Notes: generated by a model not told the origin, from the sequence alone. A stretch of DNA of 64,000 bases from Schleiferiaceae bacterium (GCA_029254375.1 JAQWXR010000021.1:18081-82080), one strand, 5' to 3'. Numbered from the stretch's first letter, positions 50,401 through 58,813 are shown. Program-made: numbers and translations.

Positions 50401-50573
50401 GCAGCCGTAGCAACTACCCAGCGGTCTGGATTACTGGGGTCGATGGCCAAGTCAGCGATTCGTCCTGAGGTCACAGCAGGCCCAATGGAGCGCCACTTTA
50501 GCGCACTCGTACTTTGAGCGAATAATGAGAAGCTCGTAACCAAGGTCAGAGCTAAATACGTATACTTCTTCAT
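47403..50573 (-). CDS. Large secreted sortilin/BNR beta-propeller protein
   Basis: 1056 residues with a signal peptide (TYLALTLVTSFSLFAQS). About 650 residues carry repeated Asp-box motifs (SENHGLSF, SQDGGRSW, TTDGGQNW, SEDGGETW, SSDRGASF, STDRGNNW, SKNKGKTW, STNAGGSW), as in the VPS10/sortilin-like glycosyl-hydrolase-annotated family. A beta-sandwich-like segment (TLTYHIKEAPKTLKAKR; GLQPLRRIVRSY-type) and a helical C-terminus (~900-1056; TMRAQLDYVESALPKLEKELLSLQAK) follow. No T9SS C-terminal domain is apparent. Enzymatic function is unproven in this family. It is the last gene of the lipoprotein/FadL-like block, 24 bases after the latter. Confidence 0.87.
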   Translation of the reverse strand: MKKYTYLALTLVTSFSLFAQSTSALKWRSIGPAVTSGRIADLAIDPSNPDRWVVATAAGGVWLSENHGLSFEPVFDGEGSYSIGCVSIDPSNPNTVWVGSGENNNQRSVAYGDGIYRSQDGGRSWTNMGLKNSEHIGMIAVHPSNSNIVWVAAYGPVWSPGGDRGVYKTTDGGQNWRRVLNVSENTGFNEIHVDPRNPKRLYATAHQRRRHVWSYISGGPESGLYKSEDGGETWNELQSGLPNGDKGRFALTISPVNPDVIYCMVEGHGLYRSSDRGASFKKQSDHATSGNYYVELFASPHDVDVLYSMDTYAQWSEDGGKSFKGLGERGKHVDNHVAWIDPSNPKHLVLGCDGGLYETWDHASSWHFKSNLPVTQFYRVAVDNATPFYNVYGGTQDNFSLGGPSRTINDRGIVNSDWYVTQTGDGFESQVDPINPNIVYAQAQYGWLQRYDRQSGEGVPIKPIEGPGEKAYRWNWDAPLLISPHDNKTLYFAANKLFKSTDRGNNWTAISGDLTRQIDRNALPVMGKVWSMDAIAKNQSTTIYGNIVALHESPVAKGLLYVGTDDGLVQISENDGGAWRKMDKFPGVPANTYVNDLKASLHDANVVYAAFNNHKNGDFKPYILVSKNKGKTWESITGDLPERGSIYSVAQDHVDPNLLFAGTEFGIYYSTNAGGSWKKLGSGLPTIAVRDIDVQRRENDLVVATFGRGFYVLDDYSPLREFTGKATDKDAHIFEIKKGLLYHEASPIGYGPPGFMGAEYFMASNPEVGVTLTYHIKEAPKTLKAKRQAEEKKNPDAITYPSAEAMRAEDNEVEPYLLVVIRDAEGQPLRRIVRSYSSGITRFTWDGKVARQDAPKRGAYLVAPGSYSAQLVGYANGSFDTLTSVKTFEVKHLNNLTLPSTDGALLAFQERVNAASRRYDRFEMTFRETVSLAKDLHEALKYAPSANPSDLQSVLSLQSTLETMDIILNGDASLSKREFETLPGLGSRLSTATWGSYGMRSEVTGTMRAQLDYVESALPKLEKELLSLQAKLKTLETQSIKDGAPYVRGGLEKPLP

Positions 50574-50597
50574 GTCCCTAAATTAGGGCAGAAGGAC

Positions 50598-51980
50598 TTA
50601 AATCAAGCGAAAGGAATAAGTCGCTACGAGTAAAATAGACGAGCTGGGAAGTGAGAGCGTCTCCCCGCTGAGTGGATGAATGATTTGGCCCGTGCGAAAC
50701 TGTCCGACCAGAGCCAGGTCAAAGAACCATTCGTTGCCACGAAGGCCCCAGCCCGTGGAGAGTTGCTGGTAGCCCGAATGCTCCTTGAAATTACTGGCTT
50801 TCGTAGATAGTCGATAGCCTGCTCGAAAGGATTGGGCATCTTGCCGCCATTCGGTTCCAATCCGGAGGTCGTGACTGCCTTTAAGTTCGTTTCCAATTTC
50901 TTGACCAATCGTCAAGAATTCGATGGGAGCGTATATTGGATTGTCTGGCGCTCCTGTGTAACGATATTCTGCTGAGACAAATCCTTGATTCTGGATTACC
51001 TGAGCAATACCTAATCCCGCTGTAGAAGGCTGAACCGTGCGAAAAGATTCGTCTTGGTAGAGTTCAAAGTTGTCCACCCCAATATTTGGTGGGTTTTCCG
51101 GGTTGTCGTACACCCGATATCTGTAGTGCCAGTTGCTGCTTAATAATGAGGTTCCCGTCCAAAATGCCGAAATTCGGGTCCCTTCACCCAGTTTCGCTAA
51201 AAGGCCAAGTCGGATGCGAAAACCGCCGCTGCGAAGGCTATCCATTTGTCGTGTGTAAATGTTGAGTAAGTAGCCATCTTGGGCATAGGGATATTCCAAA
51301 ATACTCAGTTTCTCGCTGCTGCGGAGGTTCAGGTATTCTAGCCCAGCACCCAAGGAAATATGATCGGTCCGAACGGCCACACTTCCCTGCGTCTGGCTTA
51401 TTCTTTGGTCGCGCTCCAAATACAGGTACTGTACATCCGGTTTGCCAGTCATCAAGGGATATAATGACAGGCCATCGTACTCCAATACGTAGGCTTGATA
51501 GGCGGCATATGGTCCATAAAGGCCTTGCTGAAAACAGTCGGTTGGACTCAGGTCACCAGCTTGGGCAAGCCATGCATCGACTTGGGAAACGCTCGGGTTG
51601 TATATGTCTTTGGACCAATTCAACGGCTGAAAGCGGCTAGTTCGGCTATCCAAGCTAAAGGCCAAAACCGATTCTTCGGTCATTTGGATAATGGACCCCC
51701 AGTGGAAAGCGGGCAGTTGAGCCTGCCCGATTATCGTGTTTTGATCCAAGCCAAGTAAGCCTGTTAGGCTGATTTCACTGGCTCGATACGTCGCTGCCGT
51801 AGCGGGATTGTCTACTATGGCTGAAGGGTCATTACCGAGCGAGGATAAGGCAGCACCCGTAGCCATGTAACGCGCGGTGCCTGCCCATGGACTGGTGAGG
51901 GCACTACTAAAATGCCAGAGGCTTTGGCCCTGACCTGCCAAGCTCAGCGCACAGGCGCTCAAAAAAAGAATCTTTTTCAT
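50598..51980 (-). CDS. FadL/OmpP1-like outer-membrane protein
   Basis: 460 residues with a signal peptide (ACALSLAGQGQS). The N-terminal hatch-like segment GTARYMATGAALSSLGNDPSAIVDNPAT is typical of Bacteroidota FadL/TodX-related proteins, followed by alternating beta strands and a terminal aromatic strand (LLVATYSFRLI). Family members move hydrophobic compounds across the outer membrane; the substrate here is unknown. Its ATG overlaps the lipoprotein stop by four bases. Confidence 0.84.
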   Translation of the reverse strand: MKKILFLSACALSLAGQGQSLWHFSSALTSPWAGTARYMATGAALSSLGNDPSAIVDNPATAATYRASEISLTGLLGLDQNTIIGQAQLPAFHWGSIIQMTEESVLAFSLDSRTSRFQPLNWSKDIYNPSVSQVDAWLAQAGDLSPTDCFQQGLYGPYAAYQAYVLEYDGLSLYPLMTGKPDVQYLYLERDQRISQTQGSVAVRTDHISLGAGLEYLNLRSSEKLSILEYPYAQDGYLLNIYTRQMDSLRSGGFRIRLGLLAKLGEGTRISAFWTGTSLLSSNWHYRYRVYDNPENPPNIGVDNFELYQDESFRTVQPSTAGLGIAQVIQNQGFVSAEYRYTGAPDNPIYAPIEFLTIGQEIGNELKGSHDLRIGTEWRQDAQSFRAGYRLSTKASNFKEHSGYQQLSTGWGLRGNEWFFDLALVGQFRTGQIIHPLSGETLSLPSSSILLVATYSFRLI

Positions 51981-53071
51981 CGGCCTCCACGACCCCCATT
52001 GGAACGACTCGGCGCAGGGCTACTAGAACGTGTAGGAGCGGAATAGCTTGGGGTCGAGGTTGACCTGGAGGGTTCAGAATACGTGCGACCTTGGTTGGAA
52101 CGGCTAGGCTGCTCATAGGTGCGTTGAGGTTGTGTTGGGCGTGGGGCGCTACGCTGCACATTGGCAGGTTGAGACGTAGTCGATGGAATGCGTCGAGTTT
52201 CTGTTTCGAGACGGCGTGTTTGGGGTTGCCGAACCTCGGGGCGCTCAGGCGGATTGGCGTAGTGAATGATGCCTGTATTCCTGCGTCCAACTTCGTCAAG
52301 GCTCGGACGGCTTTCGAATGTTTCCAGGTTGCGCGTAGGGGTAACTCGGATTACTTCTCGGGTCATGCGATCGCTTTTACCATCTTCGAGGGTTCCAGAG
52401 CGTTCAGCTGTCCGACCGGCCACGTTTTCGACGCGAGGTCTCCGGATGGCAGGACCACCAGTGATATTCATTCGGCGCATGGAAATATTGCTAGAAACGG
52501 GTTGATTGGTTGTGCCGCCAGAGGAAGGCGTGGAACCCGTCATTCCGCCCCAGGGGTTGTAACCTCCATAGCCTCCAAAGCCTCCATATCCGTAGCCTCC
52601 ATATCCACACCCTGGATAAGCATACCCAGAGTAGCCAAAATTCCCATATCCGTATGGGTATCCATATCCGCCGTAAGGCATCATATAGGGATTAAAGCCA
52701 TAAGGATTCATGCCGTAAGGCATCATATAGGGACTATTAAACCCATAATAGAAAGAGGGGTAGAATTGAAATCTTGGGCTATTCCAACGACGGAATTGTG
52801 GGCGGTAAGAGAAGTACGGACTCGCATTTGGCCCGCTAAAGGTGTAGAAGGCATCTTGGTAGCCATCATCATATCCGTCATTGTACCCATCGTCTCCATA
52901 ATAGGTATACCCTTGGCTTCCCGAGATGTGATTGGAGCTATAACTCGCAGTCACGGGATAAGCCTCCCAAGAGTAAATGCCGTCGTCATAGTTTGCCAAG
53001 CTTCGACGATCCACCGTGCTGCATGACGACAAAGCGGCAAGAGCTAAAAAGGGTAAGAAGGAGTAGCGCAT
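51977..53071 (-). CDS. Gly/Tyr-rich outer-envelope lipoprotein
   Basis: 364 residues from MRYSFLPFLALAALSSC; the lipobox LSSC places the lipidated Cys at 17. There is a Tyr/Asp-rich segment (YGDDGYNDGYDDGYQDAFY), then ~90 residues dominated by Gly, Tyr, Pro and Met (PYMMPYG twice, GGYGYPYGYG, GGYGYGGFGGYGGY), a middle region (RRMNITGGPAIRRPRVENV) and an Arg/Ser/Thr/Pro-rich, basic C-terminus. No enzymatic domain is recognisable. Composition suggests a disordered or adhesive surface protein; this is inference. Two overlapping genes follow. Confidence 0.82.
   Translation of the reverse strand: MRYSFLPFLALAALSSCSTVDRRSLANYDDGIYSWEAYPVTASYSSNHISGSQGYTYYGDDGYNDGYDDGYQDAFYTFSGPNASPYFSYRPQFRRWNSPRFQFYPSFYYGFNSPYMMPYGMNPYGFNPYMMPYGGYGYPYGYGNFGYSGYAYPGCGYGGYGYGGFGGYGGYNPWGGMTGSTPSSGGTTNQPVSSNISMRRMNITGGPAIRRPRVENVAGRTAERSGTLEDGKSDRMTREVIRVTPTRNLETFESRPSLDEVGRRNTGIIHYANPPERPEVRQPQTRRLETETRRIPSTTSQPANVQRSAPRPTQPQRTYEQPSRSNQGRTYSEPSRSTSTPSYSAPTRSSSPAPSRSNGGRGGR
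52671..52733. repeat. 21-base perfect direct repeat inside the Gly/Tyr-rich lipoprotein gene
   Basis: Copies at 52671-52691 and 52713-52733, encoding NPYMMPYG-like repeats on the minus strand. Adjacent codons (52550-52670) repeat more loosely as Gly-Tyr units, consistent with slippage-driven expansion. Confidence 0.85.
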
Positions 53072-53127
53072 AGGAAGTACCTTTGAGGTTATACTTACTT
53101 TAAAGGGTACAAAACTCATACCAATCT

Positions 53128-54600
53128 ATGGCAAAGAATCTCACCACGCGCGACAAAGACTACAGCCGATGGTACAATGATCTGGTTGTCCAGGCGGATT
53201 TAGCAGACAATTCAGGGGTCCGTGGGTGCATGGTAATTAAGCCCCATGGCTACGCGATTTGGGAAAAAATTCAAGCCGAATTAGATTTTAGATTCAAAGA
53301 AACCGGGCACGTCAATGCCTATTTCCCCCTGTTCATTCCCAAAAGCTATTTCTCCAAAGAGGCAGCGCACGTGGATGGCTTTGCGAAAGAATGTGCTGTA
53401 GTTACACATTATCGCTTGAAAAATAATCCCGATGGCCCCGGTGTCATCGTGGACGAAGACGCGAAGTTGGAGGAAGAACTCATCGTTCGACCTACGTCAG
53501 AAACCATTATCTGGGACAGTTACCGCAATTGGGTGCAGTCCTATCGGGATTTGCCCATTTTAGTCAACCAGTGGGCCAATGTCGTTCGTTGGGAGATGCG
53601 CACGCGTCTTTTTCTGCGCACCACGGAGTTTTTATGGCAGGAAGGCCACACGGCACACGCCACGGAAGCAGAAGCTGTTGCCGAGGCGGTTCAAATGCTG
53701 CATGTCTATGGAGACTTTGTGGAAGAATACATGGCAATCCCTGTTATTCGCGGAGTGAAGTCTGACAATGAGCGTTTTGCCGGGGCACTTGAAACCTATT
53801 GTATAGAGGCGCTCATGCAGGATGGCAAGGCTCTGCAGGCAGGAACGTCCCATTTCTTAGGTCAAAATTTCGCCAAAGCCTTCGATGTGAAATTTCAAGA
53901 CAAGGATGGCGAAGTGAAGCATGTGTGGGCGACATCATGGGGGGTTTCTACACGCCTCATGGGGGCACTCATCATGACGCATTCGGACGATCATGGATTG
54001 GTTCTGCCTCCAAAATTGGCCCCAATTCAAGTAGTCATTGTGCCCATCTATCGAGGGGAAGAAGAATTGCAAGCGATTGACGAGGTTGCCAATGCCTTGG
54101 TAGCTGACTTTAAAAAGATGGGTATTCGCGTCAAGTATGATCATCGTGATACGTACAAACCAGGATGGAAATTCAACGAATACGAATTGAAAGGGGTGCC
54201 TATTCGCATCGCGATAGGCCCCAAGGATTTGGAAAAAGGCACTGTCGAAATTGCTCGCCGTGACACCTTGACAAAATCCTACCTCCCCATGGAGGGATTA
54301 GCGTCAGAGGTATCTTCGATGCTTGACGTGATTCAAGTGGAGCTGTTTGAACGGGCCAAAGCCCATCGCGACGCCAACATCCATTTCGTCACCACCTGGG
54401 AGGAATTTACCGCCGCATTAGATCGAGGCGGATTCGTCTCAGCGCATTGGGATGGCAGTCCCGAAACAGAAGACCAAATCAAGGACAAGACGAAGGCGAC
54501 CATCCGTTGCATTCCGCTCGATAACCCCTTGGAAGAAGGTCAATGTATTCTCACAGGAAAACCATCCACTCAACGCGTGTTGTTTGCTCGAGCCTACTAA
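53128..54600 (+). CDS. proS: Prolyl-tRNA synthetase, archaeal/eukaryotic-type (no insertion editing domain)
   Basis: 490 residues, class II. Motif 2 is [24 protein letters not shown] and motif 3 includes [17 protein letters not shown], followed by the anticodon-binding domain ([10 protein letters not shown]) and a C-terminal domain ending Tyr (FARAY). The ~180-residue editing insertion of E. coli-type ProRS is missing, so this is the ProS type 3 form used by many Bacteroidota. It is divergent from the lipoprotein gene with 56 bases between. Confidence 0.96.
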   Translation: MAKNLTTRDKDYSRWYNDLVVQADLADNSGVRGCMVIKPHGYAIWEKIQAELDFRFKETGHVNAYFPLFIPKSYFSKEAAHVDGFAKECAVVTHYRLKNNPDGPGVIVDEDAKLEEELIVRPTSETIIWDSYRNWVQSYRDLPILVNQWANVVRWEMRTRLFLRTTEFLWQEGHTAHATEAEAVAEAVQMLHVYGDFVEEYMAIPVIRGVKSDNERFAGALETYCIEALMQDGKALQAGTSHFLGQNFAKAFDVKFQDKDGEVKHVWATSWGVSTRLMGALIMTHSDDHGLVLPPKLAPIQVVIVPIYRGEEELQAIDEVANALVADFKKMGIRVKYDHRDTYKPGWKFNEYELKGVPIRIAIGPKDLEKGTVEIARRDTLTKSYLPMEGLASEVSSMLDVIQVELFERAKAHRDANIHFVTTWEEFTAALDRGGFVSAHWDGSPETEDQIKDKTKATIRCIPLDNPLEEGQCILTGKPSTQRVLFARAY

Positions 54601-54603
54601 GCG

Positions 54604-55266
54604 ATGTCTAGAAAAGGGGATATTCTTCATGTGCTCGCCACTAAGTCAAGCAATAAGCAGCTGGTGCACCGCAATGCCCTGGCGACCTTTGCTGAGCTAA
54701 AAGCTTTGCTGCGAGATACTGCGAGTGAACTCAATAGTCAAATCTGTGCCATTGACCATTCTGTGGTAGTGGAATATGTGGATCGAGGTGAATTTGAAGT
54801 AGAAATCCGTTTTTCAGGAGATTCTCTGATTTTTCAGGTTCACAGCAACGCCTTCGTTTTGCCAGAAGACCACCTACTTAGGCAAAGCGACTATTTCAAA
54901 GCGGATGCCAAACGCGCCTTTTTTGGACTCATCCATGTCTACAACTTCCTTTCAGATTCACTCAAAATGCGACGAATGAATGATGCCGGTATGCTCATAA
55001 GTCGATTCTTCATAAATGGAGAAGGACATTACATGGCAGAAGGGAACGGTCGCTTAGGGATGCATTTTACGGAAACTAAGGCATCCAAAGAGGTGATGCA
55101 GAGCTGGGTGGAACATGCGATGTTGCAAGCCATGGATATGGATCTCGTGGTGGCGCCTTTTAGTGAAATTCATGAAATTTCAGTGATGGAACTAGAAGGC
55201 TTGCGCGAAGAGCTTCGGCAAAGCACGAGTAAACGGCTAGGTTATCGCCCAGGAAGTGCTAGATAA
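54604..55266 (+). CDS. Uncharacterised protein, conserved-looking
   Basis: 220 residues, not recognised. It starts 3 bases after proS, so probably shares its transcript. No signal peptide or membrane helix. Segments are an N-terminal helix (QLVHRNALATFAELKALLRDT), strands (SVVVEYVDRGEFEVEIRFSGD split), a mid helix (KRAFFGLIHVYNFLSDSLKMRR) and GHYMAEGNGRLGMHF. Mixed alpha/beta and likely cytoplasmic. Codon use and composition match its neighbours, so it is a real gene. Confidence 0.8.
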   Translation: MSRKGDILHVLATKSSNKQLVHRNALATFAELKALLRDTASELNSQICAIDHSVVVEYVDRGEFEVEIRFSGDSLIFQVHSNAFVLPEDHLLRQSDYFKADAKRAFFGLIHVYNFLSDSLKMRRMNDAGMLISRFFINGEGHYMAEGNGRLGMHFTETKASKEVMQSWVEHAMLQAMDMDLVVAPFSEIHEISVMELEGLREELRQSTSKRLGYRPGSAR

Positions 55267-55325
55267 GCGGCTCTTTTTCTCTAAAAATTATCCAATTCAT
55301 AGAATGAAGAATTGGAAAATTGTCA

Positions 55326-55333
55326 TACATTTG
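55326..55333 (+). promoter_or_regulatory. -7 element of the tRNA-Glu/rpsT promoter
   Basis: TACATTTG followed by CACTCCC, very like the rpsL and rpsA promoters. A TTG occurs at 55312-55314 but only 11 bases away; a -33 box at normal distance is unclear. Confidence 0.6.
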
Positions 55334-55350
55334 CACTCCCAAAACCTATC

Positions 55351-55424
55351 GGCCCGTTCGTCTAGCGGTTTAGGACATCTCCCTTTCACGGAGAAGATCA
55401 CGGGTTCGAATCCCGTACGGGTCA
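55351..55424 (+). tRNA. tRNA-Glu (anticodon UUC)
   Basis: 74 bases form a cloverleaf: acceptor GGCCCGT / ACGGGTC (one G-U pair), anticodon stem CTCC / GGAG around CTTTCAC, and T arm ACGGG-TTCGAAT-CCCGT. Anticodon TTC reads GAA/GAG. The discriminator is A and CCA is not encoded. It lies 38 bases before rpsT and may be cut from a shared transcript. Confidence 0.95.
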
Positions 55425-55462
55425 CGATTTTTGAATGAATAAAAACTTTGAATTAAGTACAT

Positions 55463-55717
55463 ATGGCTAACCACAAATCCTCTCTGAAGCGCATCCGCCA
55501 GACGCAGAAGAAGCGTTTGCATAACCGTTTCTACCACAAGACGACGCGTAATGCGATTCGCATCTTACGTGCCCTTTCCGACGCGAAAGAGGCAGCAACA
55601 CAACTTCCCCTAGTTAGCGCTATGTTGGATAAGTTGGCCAAGCGGAATATCATTCACAAGAACAAGGCTTCTAACTTGAAGTCAAGCTTAACTAAGCACG
55701 TAAACGGTTTGTCTTAA
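55463..55717 (+). CDS. rpsT: 30S ribosomal protein S20
   Basis: 84 residues, helical and basic (MANHKSSLKRIRQTQKKRLHNR; IIHKNKASNLKSSLTKHVNGL). S20 is a primary 16S binder at the body base. It lies between tRNA-Glu and a terminator with no separate promoter seen. Confidence 0.97.
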   Translation: MANHKSSLKRIRQTQKKRLHNRFYHKTTRNAIRILRALSDAKEAATQLPLVSAMLDKLAKRNIIHKNKASNLKSSLTKHVNGLS

Positions 55718-55735
55718 CCGACAACTGATTTGGTC

Positions 55736-55767
55736 AAAAAAAGCCGCCCCTCGGGCGGCTTTTTTTG
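55736..55767 (+). terminator. Intrinsic terminator after rpsT
   Basis: AGCCGCCC / GGGCGGCT stem, CTC loop, A-tract before and seven or more T after. Confidence 0.93.
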
Positions 55768-55841
55768 TTTTTAATGACTTTTCGAGTTGTTTGCACCGCG
55801 GAGTTGACGGGTGTACGGAATCATGGGCTCAGTTTAGCCCC

Positions 55842-56546
55842 ATGTCCACCACTCCAATTACCCAATGGCCCCTGGAAGACCGGCCCCGCGAAAAATGTCT
55901 ATCTAAGGGTGTTCGGGAACTTAGCACCACAGAATGTATGGCTCTGCTTTTTCGGAATGGGCATCGTGGTGAGACGGCTCTTTCATTAGCCCAAGGTCTC
56001 TGGCGCGCCCATAACGAAGACCTACAGCGCCTCGCATGCGCCAATCCGGAGTCTTGGATGCGTCTCAGCGGATTGGGGCCCGCCAAAGCCACGGCCTTGG
56101 CCGCGGCATTTGAGCTTGGCCGCCGAATGCAGGCGGTGGAGGGCGCCGGTACGTCGCACAGGACGGTTCGGAGCAGTGGGGATGGCTTTGCTTTGCTGCG
56201 GCCAAAGTTGGAGTGCTTGGATCATGAGGAGTTTTGGGTTCTTTATTTGAGTCGTGCACACACTGTGCTTAGCATGGATTGTATTGGTAAAGGGGGATGG
56301 ACCGGTACGGTGGCGGATTTGCGGGTGCTGTTTCAGCGTGCGCTCGAGTTGAGAGCTCCCGCGATTTTGGTGGCACACAATCATCCGAGTGGCCGTTTAC
56401 AGCCTAGCTCGGAGGATCAAGACTTAACACAGCGGATGGTCCAAGTAGGAAGATTTTTAGACATTGTTCTATTGGATCATCTCATCGTTGGCCGGGGGGA
56501 TTACGTTAGTTTTGCGGATAAGGGTTGGCTGAATGCGAATCCATAA
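55842..56546 (+). CDS. radC: RadC-family JAB/MPN-domain protein
   Basis: 234 residues from MSTTPITQWPLEDRPREKC; an upstream in-frame ATG gives an atypical N-terminus. An N-terminal UPF0758 helical segment with a helix-hairpin-helix (LSGLGPAKATALAAAFELGRR) precedes the MPN domain with the JAMM metal site AHNHPSGRLQPSSED (His near 179). The family name comes from an older DNA-repair assignment that was later withdrawn; the protein's role is unsettled. The epimerase fusion gene begins 5 bases after the stop. Confidence 0.92.
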   Translation: MSTTPITQWPLEDRPREKCLSKGVRELSTTECMALLFRNGHRGETALSLAQGLWRAHNEDLQRLACANPESWMRLSGLGPAKATALAAAFELGRRMQAVEGAGTSHRTVRSSGDGFALLRPKLECLDHEEFWVLYLSRAHTVLSMDCIGKGGWTGTVADLRVLFQRALELRAPAILVAHNHPSGRLQPSSEDQDLTQRMVQVGRFLDIVLLDHLIVGRGDYVSFADKGWLNANP

Positions 56547-56551
56547 AAAGT

Positions 56552-58813
56552 ATGATAGCACACATCGTCGGCGCACGGCCCCAATTTATCAAGTTGCTCC
56601 CGCTTTTTCAGGCTTTGGCCCGAAGGGGAGCGCCTCAGCAGGTGCTGCATTCTGGGCAACACTGGGAGGCTGGGATGAGTGAGGTGTTTTTCAATGAATT
56701 TGGCCTGCAGCCGGATCAAGTGTTGGATTGGTCCAATGCGCATGAGGAAAATATTCAGGCCATGATGGCCGCTCTTGAAGCTTGGAAGCCGGATACGGTG
56801 GTGGTGTATGGAGATACGTTTTCTACCTGGTGTGCAGCAAGAGCAGCGAAGCGTCTAGGCTTGGCCTTGGCGCACGTGGAGGCCGGATTGCGGAGTTTCA
56901 ATGCGGCCATGCCGGAAGAAGAGGCACGTGTCAAAACAGATACGATCAGCGATTGGCATTTTGTCCCGTCAAAGCGTGCGCTAGCTCAATTACAGCGAGA
57001 AGGACTAGATCGTGGGCCTGAACACACGGTGTTGACAGGCGATATTATGGCGGATGCGTTGATGGAACGCAAGCCCGGCAAGTCGACCCCCGGAAGAATT
57101 TTAGTGACGGTGCATCGCAACACCAATGTGGATGATCCAGAGATTCGCGGTCGGATTTTGGATGCTTTGGAAAAATTAGCGGACCGTTTCGAAATCCATT
57201 GGCCTATTCATCCCCGCCTCAGGGCACATTTGGAAGAGGGACAGCGACCGAAGAATATTATTTGGCATCCCCCCTTGGGTCGAGAGGCTCTTTTGGAGCA
57301 ATTGGATGCAGCGGAATGGGTGATTACAGACTCGGGCGGCTTGCAGAAGGAGGCTTATTTCTGCCAACGTAACTGCCTCGTGCTGCGCAATGAGACGGAA
57401 TGGGTGGAACTGATGTCGACCGGGCATTCCTGGCTGTTAAATCCGGCTGAGTGTAGCGATGGAGAGGAGTTGTGCCGGGTTTTAGAGCAGGCCTTGTCAC
57501 GCGCTACATCCTCTGAATTCCCGCCTGTGTATGGCCTAGGAGATGCGGCGGAGCGAATGGCCGATGCGCTTTGGAACGAAGGGCCGATCCTGCCTAACCG
57601 GATTCTCCTCCGTGGTAAAGCGGGAAATCCTCAATTGGAATTTGCCGCGGAGATCCTACGCCGAGTGACGGGGGTACGTCTTGATTTTACGGCACAAGGC
57701 GAAGAATGGCAGGCATCCTCTTTGTGGGCAGAGAATTTCAGCGATTGGATACCGGAGAATTTAAAGGAGGATTCCTTGGCGAAAGCGGCATACCTGGCGT
57801 CACGGGTGGAGGAGTTTTCCCCAAGTCAACGGGATGATCATGGGCGTTACATGCCAGAATATTCGTGCCAATGGGAGAGTTTGCAAAGGAATCCAGAGAT
57901 ACCGCAGGGGCATGTATGGTTGGAAGCTTTTGTACAAAGGTTTCGGCCAGATTTTCGATTGTCAGAGCGCCGAAGGCCCGCCTCCACGGTGGTGATTGAT
58001 ATCGATCATCGCTTTGCGTTTAAAGGCTTTTCGAGGCTACATCTGACTGGGGTGTTCTTGAGAAACTTTTTCCTAGGCCGTTGGAGTCAGCTTCGTTCCG
58101 AATGCTCTGCCTCGGATGCCTTTGATGCATCGGATGTATTTGAAGGACTGATGAGAGTGCATAAAGAGGTTCGTTGGCAGTTTTTTGCCTGGATTGGACC
58201 TAAGCGTGGACCGCAAGACAAGGGGCCTAGTATTCGGCATTCCAGTGTGGCCTCAGCGCATTCTGAATGGGCTAAACGCCATCCGAGCATAGGCTTGCAC
58301 CCAAGCTATGCGCATCACGATGGAGGGCAGAAAGCCTTGAGGACGGAAGTGACGACGTGGAAGTCCGCGACTTCGCACATTCTGCAACGCTCACGCTATC
58401 ATTATTTGCGGATGAATATTCCCTACTCTCAAAAACAACTCCATACGGAGGCTGTTCTAGAAGACTGGAGTATGGAGTACGCAAAACACGCAGGGTATCG
58501 AGCAGGGGTGGCAGTTCCTTTCCCGGCATGGGGAGTTGGACCCGATGGCGAGGCCATGGATCGGGACGGTATCCCCTACTTAACCTATGTGCCTGTTGCC
58601 TTGATGGATCAAAATATTTTTCACCTCGAATCCGATGAGATCTCGACGTATTTGCAACGATGGGACGCCGCAGCGAAATCGCATGGTGCAGCACTTGTTC
58701 TTGCCAGTCATTGGCGCTTTTTTGGTCCGGGAGCCTCCTTATTTTCAGAGACAGCCAAATACGCGGCATGGAAACAAGGCTTGCAAGAATTTTTAAATCA
58801 GCAGGCATCATGA
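56552..58813 (+). CDS. Fusion: UDP-N-acetylglucosamine 2-epimerase plus polysaccharide-deacetylase-like domain
   Basis: 753 residues from MIAHIVGARPQFIKL. Residues ~1-345 are a non-hydrolysing UDP-GlcNAc 2-epimerase (WecB/MnaA): VVYGDTFSTWCAARAAKRLG, AHVEAGLRSFNAAMPEEEARVKTD, LVTVHRNTNVDD and ITDSGGLQKEAYF. It makes UDP-ManNAc for surface polysaccharides. Residues ~350-753 resemble the DUF7033/NodB-like polysaccharide-deacetylase proteins of Bacteroidota: VVIDIDHRFAFKGFSR, FFAWIGPKRGPQDKG, GLHPSYAHHDGG, RYHYLRMNIP and AGYRAGVAVPFPAWG. In these proteins the Asp pair and the HPSY and RxHYL motifs mark the metal-site region. Domains are in one frame with no stop between. An acyltransferase overlaps by four bases. 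Fusion of an epimerase to a deacetylase is not an arrangement I know. Confidence 0.86.
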   Translation: MIAHIVGARPQFIKLLPLFQALARRGAPQQVLHSGQHWEAGMSEVFFNEFGLQPDQVLDWSNAHEENIQAMMAALEAWKPDTVVVYGDTFSTWCAARAAKRLGLALAHVEAGLRSFNAAMPEEEARVKTDTISDWHFVPSKRALAQLQREGLDRGPEHTVLTGDIMADALMERKPGKSTPGRILVTVHRNTNVDDPEIRGRILDALEKLADRFEIHWPIHPRLRAHLEEGQRPKNIIWHPPLGREALLEQLDAAEWVITDSGGLQKEAYFCQRNCLVLRNETEWVELMSTGHSWLLNPAECSDGEELCRVLEQALSRATSSEFPPVYGLGDAAERMADALWNEGPILPNRILLRGKAGNPQLEFAAEILRRVTGVRLDFTAQGEEWQASSLWAENFSDWIPENLKEDSLAKAAYLASRVEEFSPSQRDDHGRYMPEYSCQWESLQRNPEIPQGHVWLEAFVQRFRPDFRLSERRRPASTVVIDIDHRFAFKGFSRLHLTGVFLRNFFLGRWSQLRSECSASDAFDASDVFEGLMRVHKEVRWQFFAWIGPKRGPQDKGPSIRHSSVASAHSEWAKRHPSIGLHPSYAHHDGGQKALRTEVTTWKSATSHILQRSRYHYLRMNIPYSQKQLHTEAVLEDWSMEYAKHAGYRAGVAVPFPAWGVGPDGEAMDRDGIPYLTYVPVALMDQNIFHLESDEISTYLQRWDAAAKSHGAALVLASHWRFFGPGASLFSETAKYAAWKQGLQEFLNQQAS

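Noticed and set aside
52091..53026. Open frame of 311 codons on the plus strand opposite the Gly/Tyr-rich lipoprotein
   Set aside because: It mirrors the repetitive composition of the minus-strand gene, has no start context or recognisable domain, and the minus-strand product has a signal peptide and lipobox.
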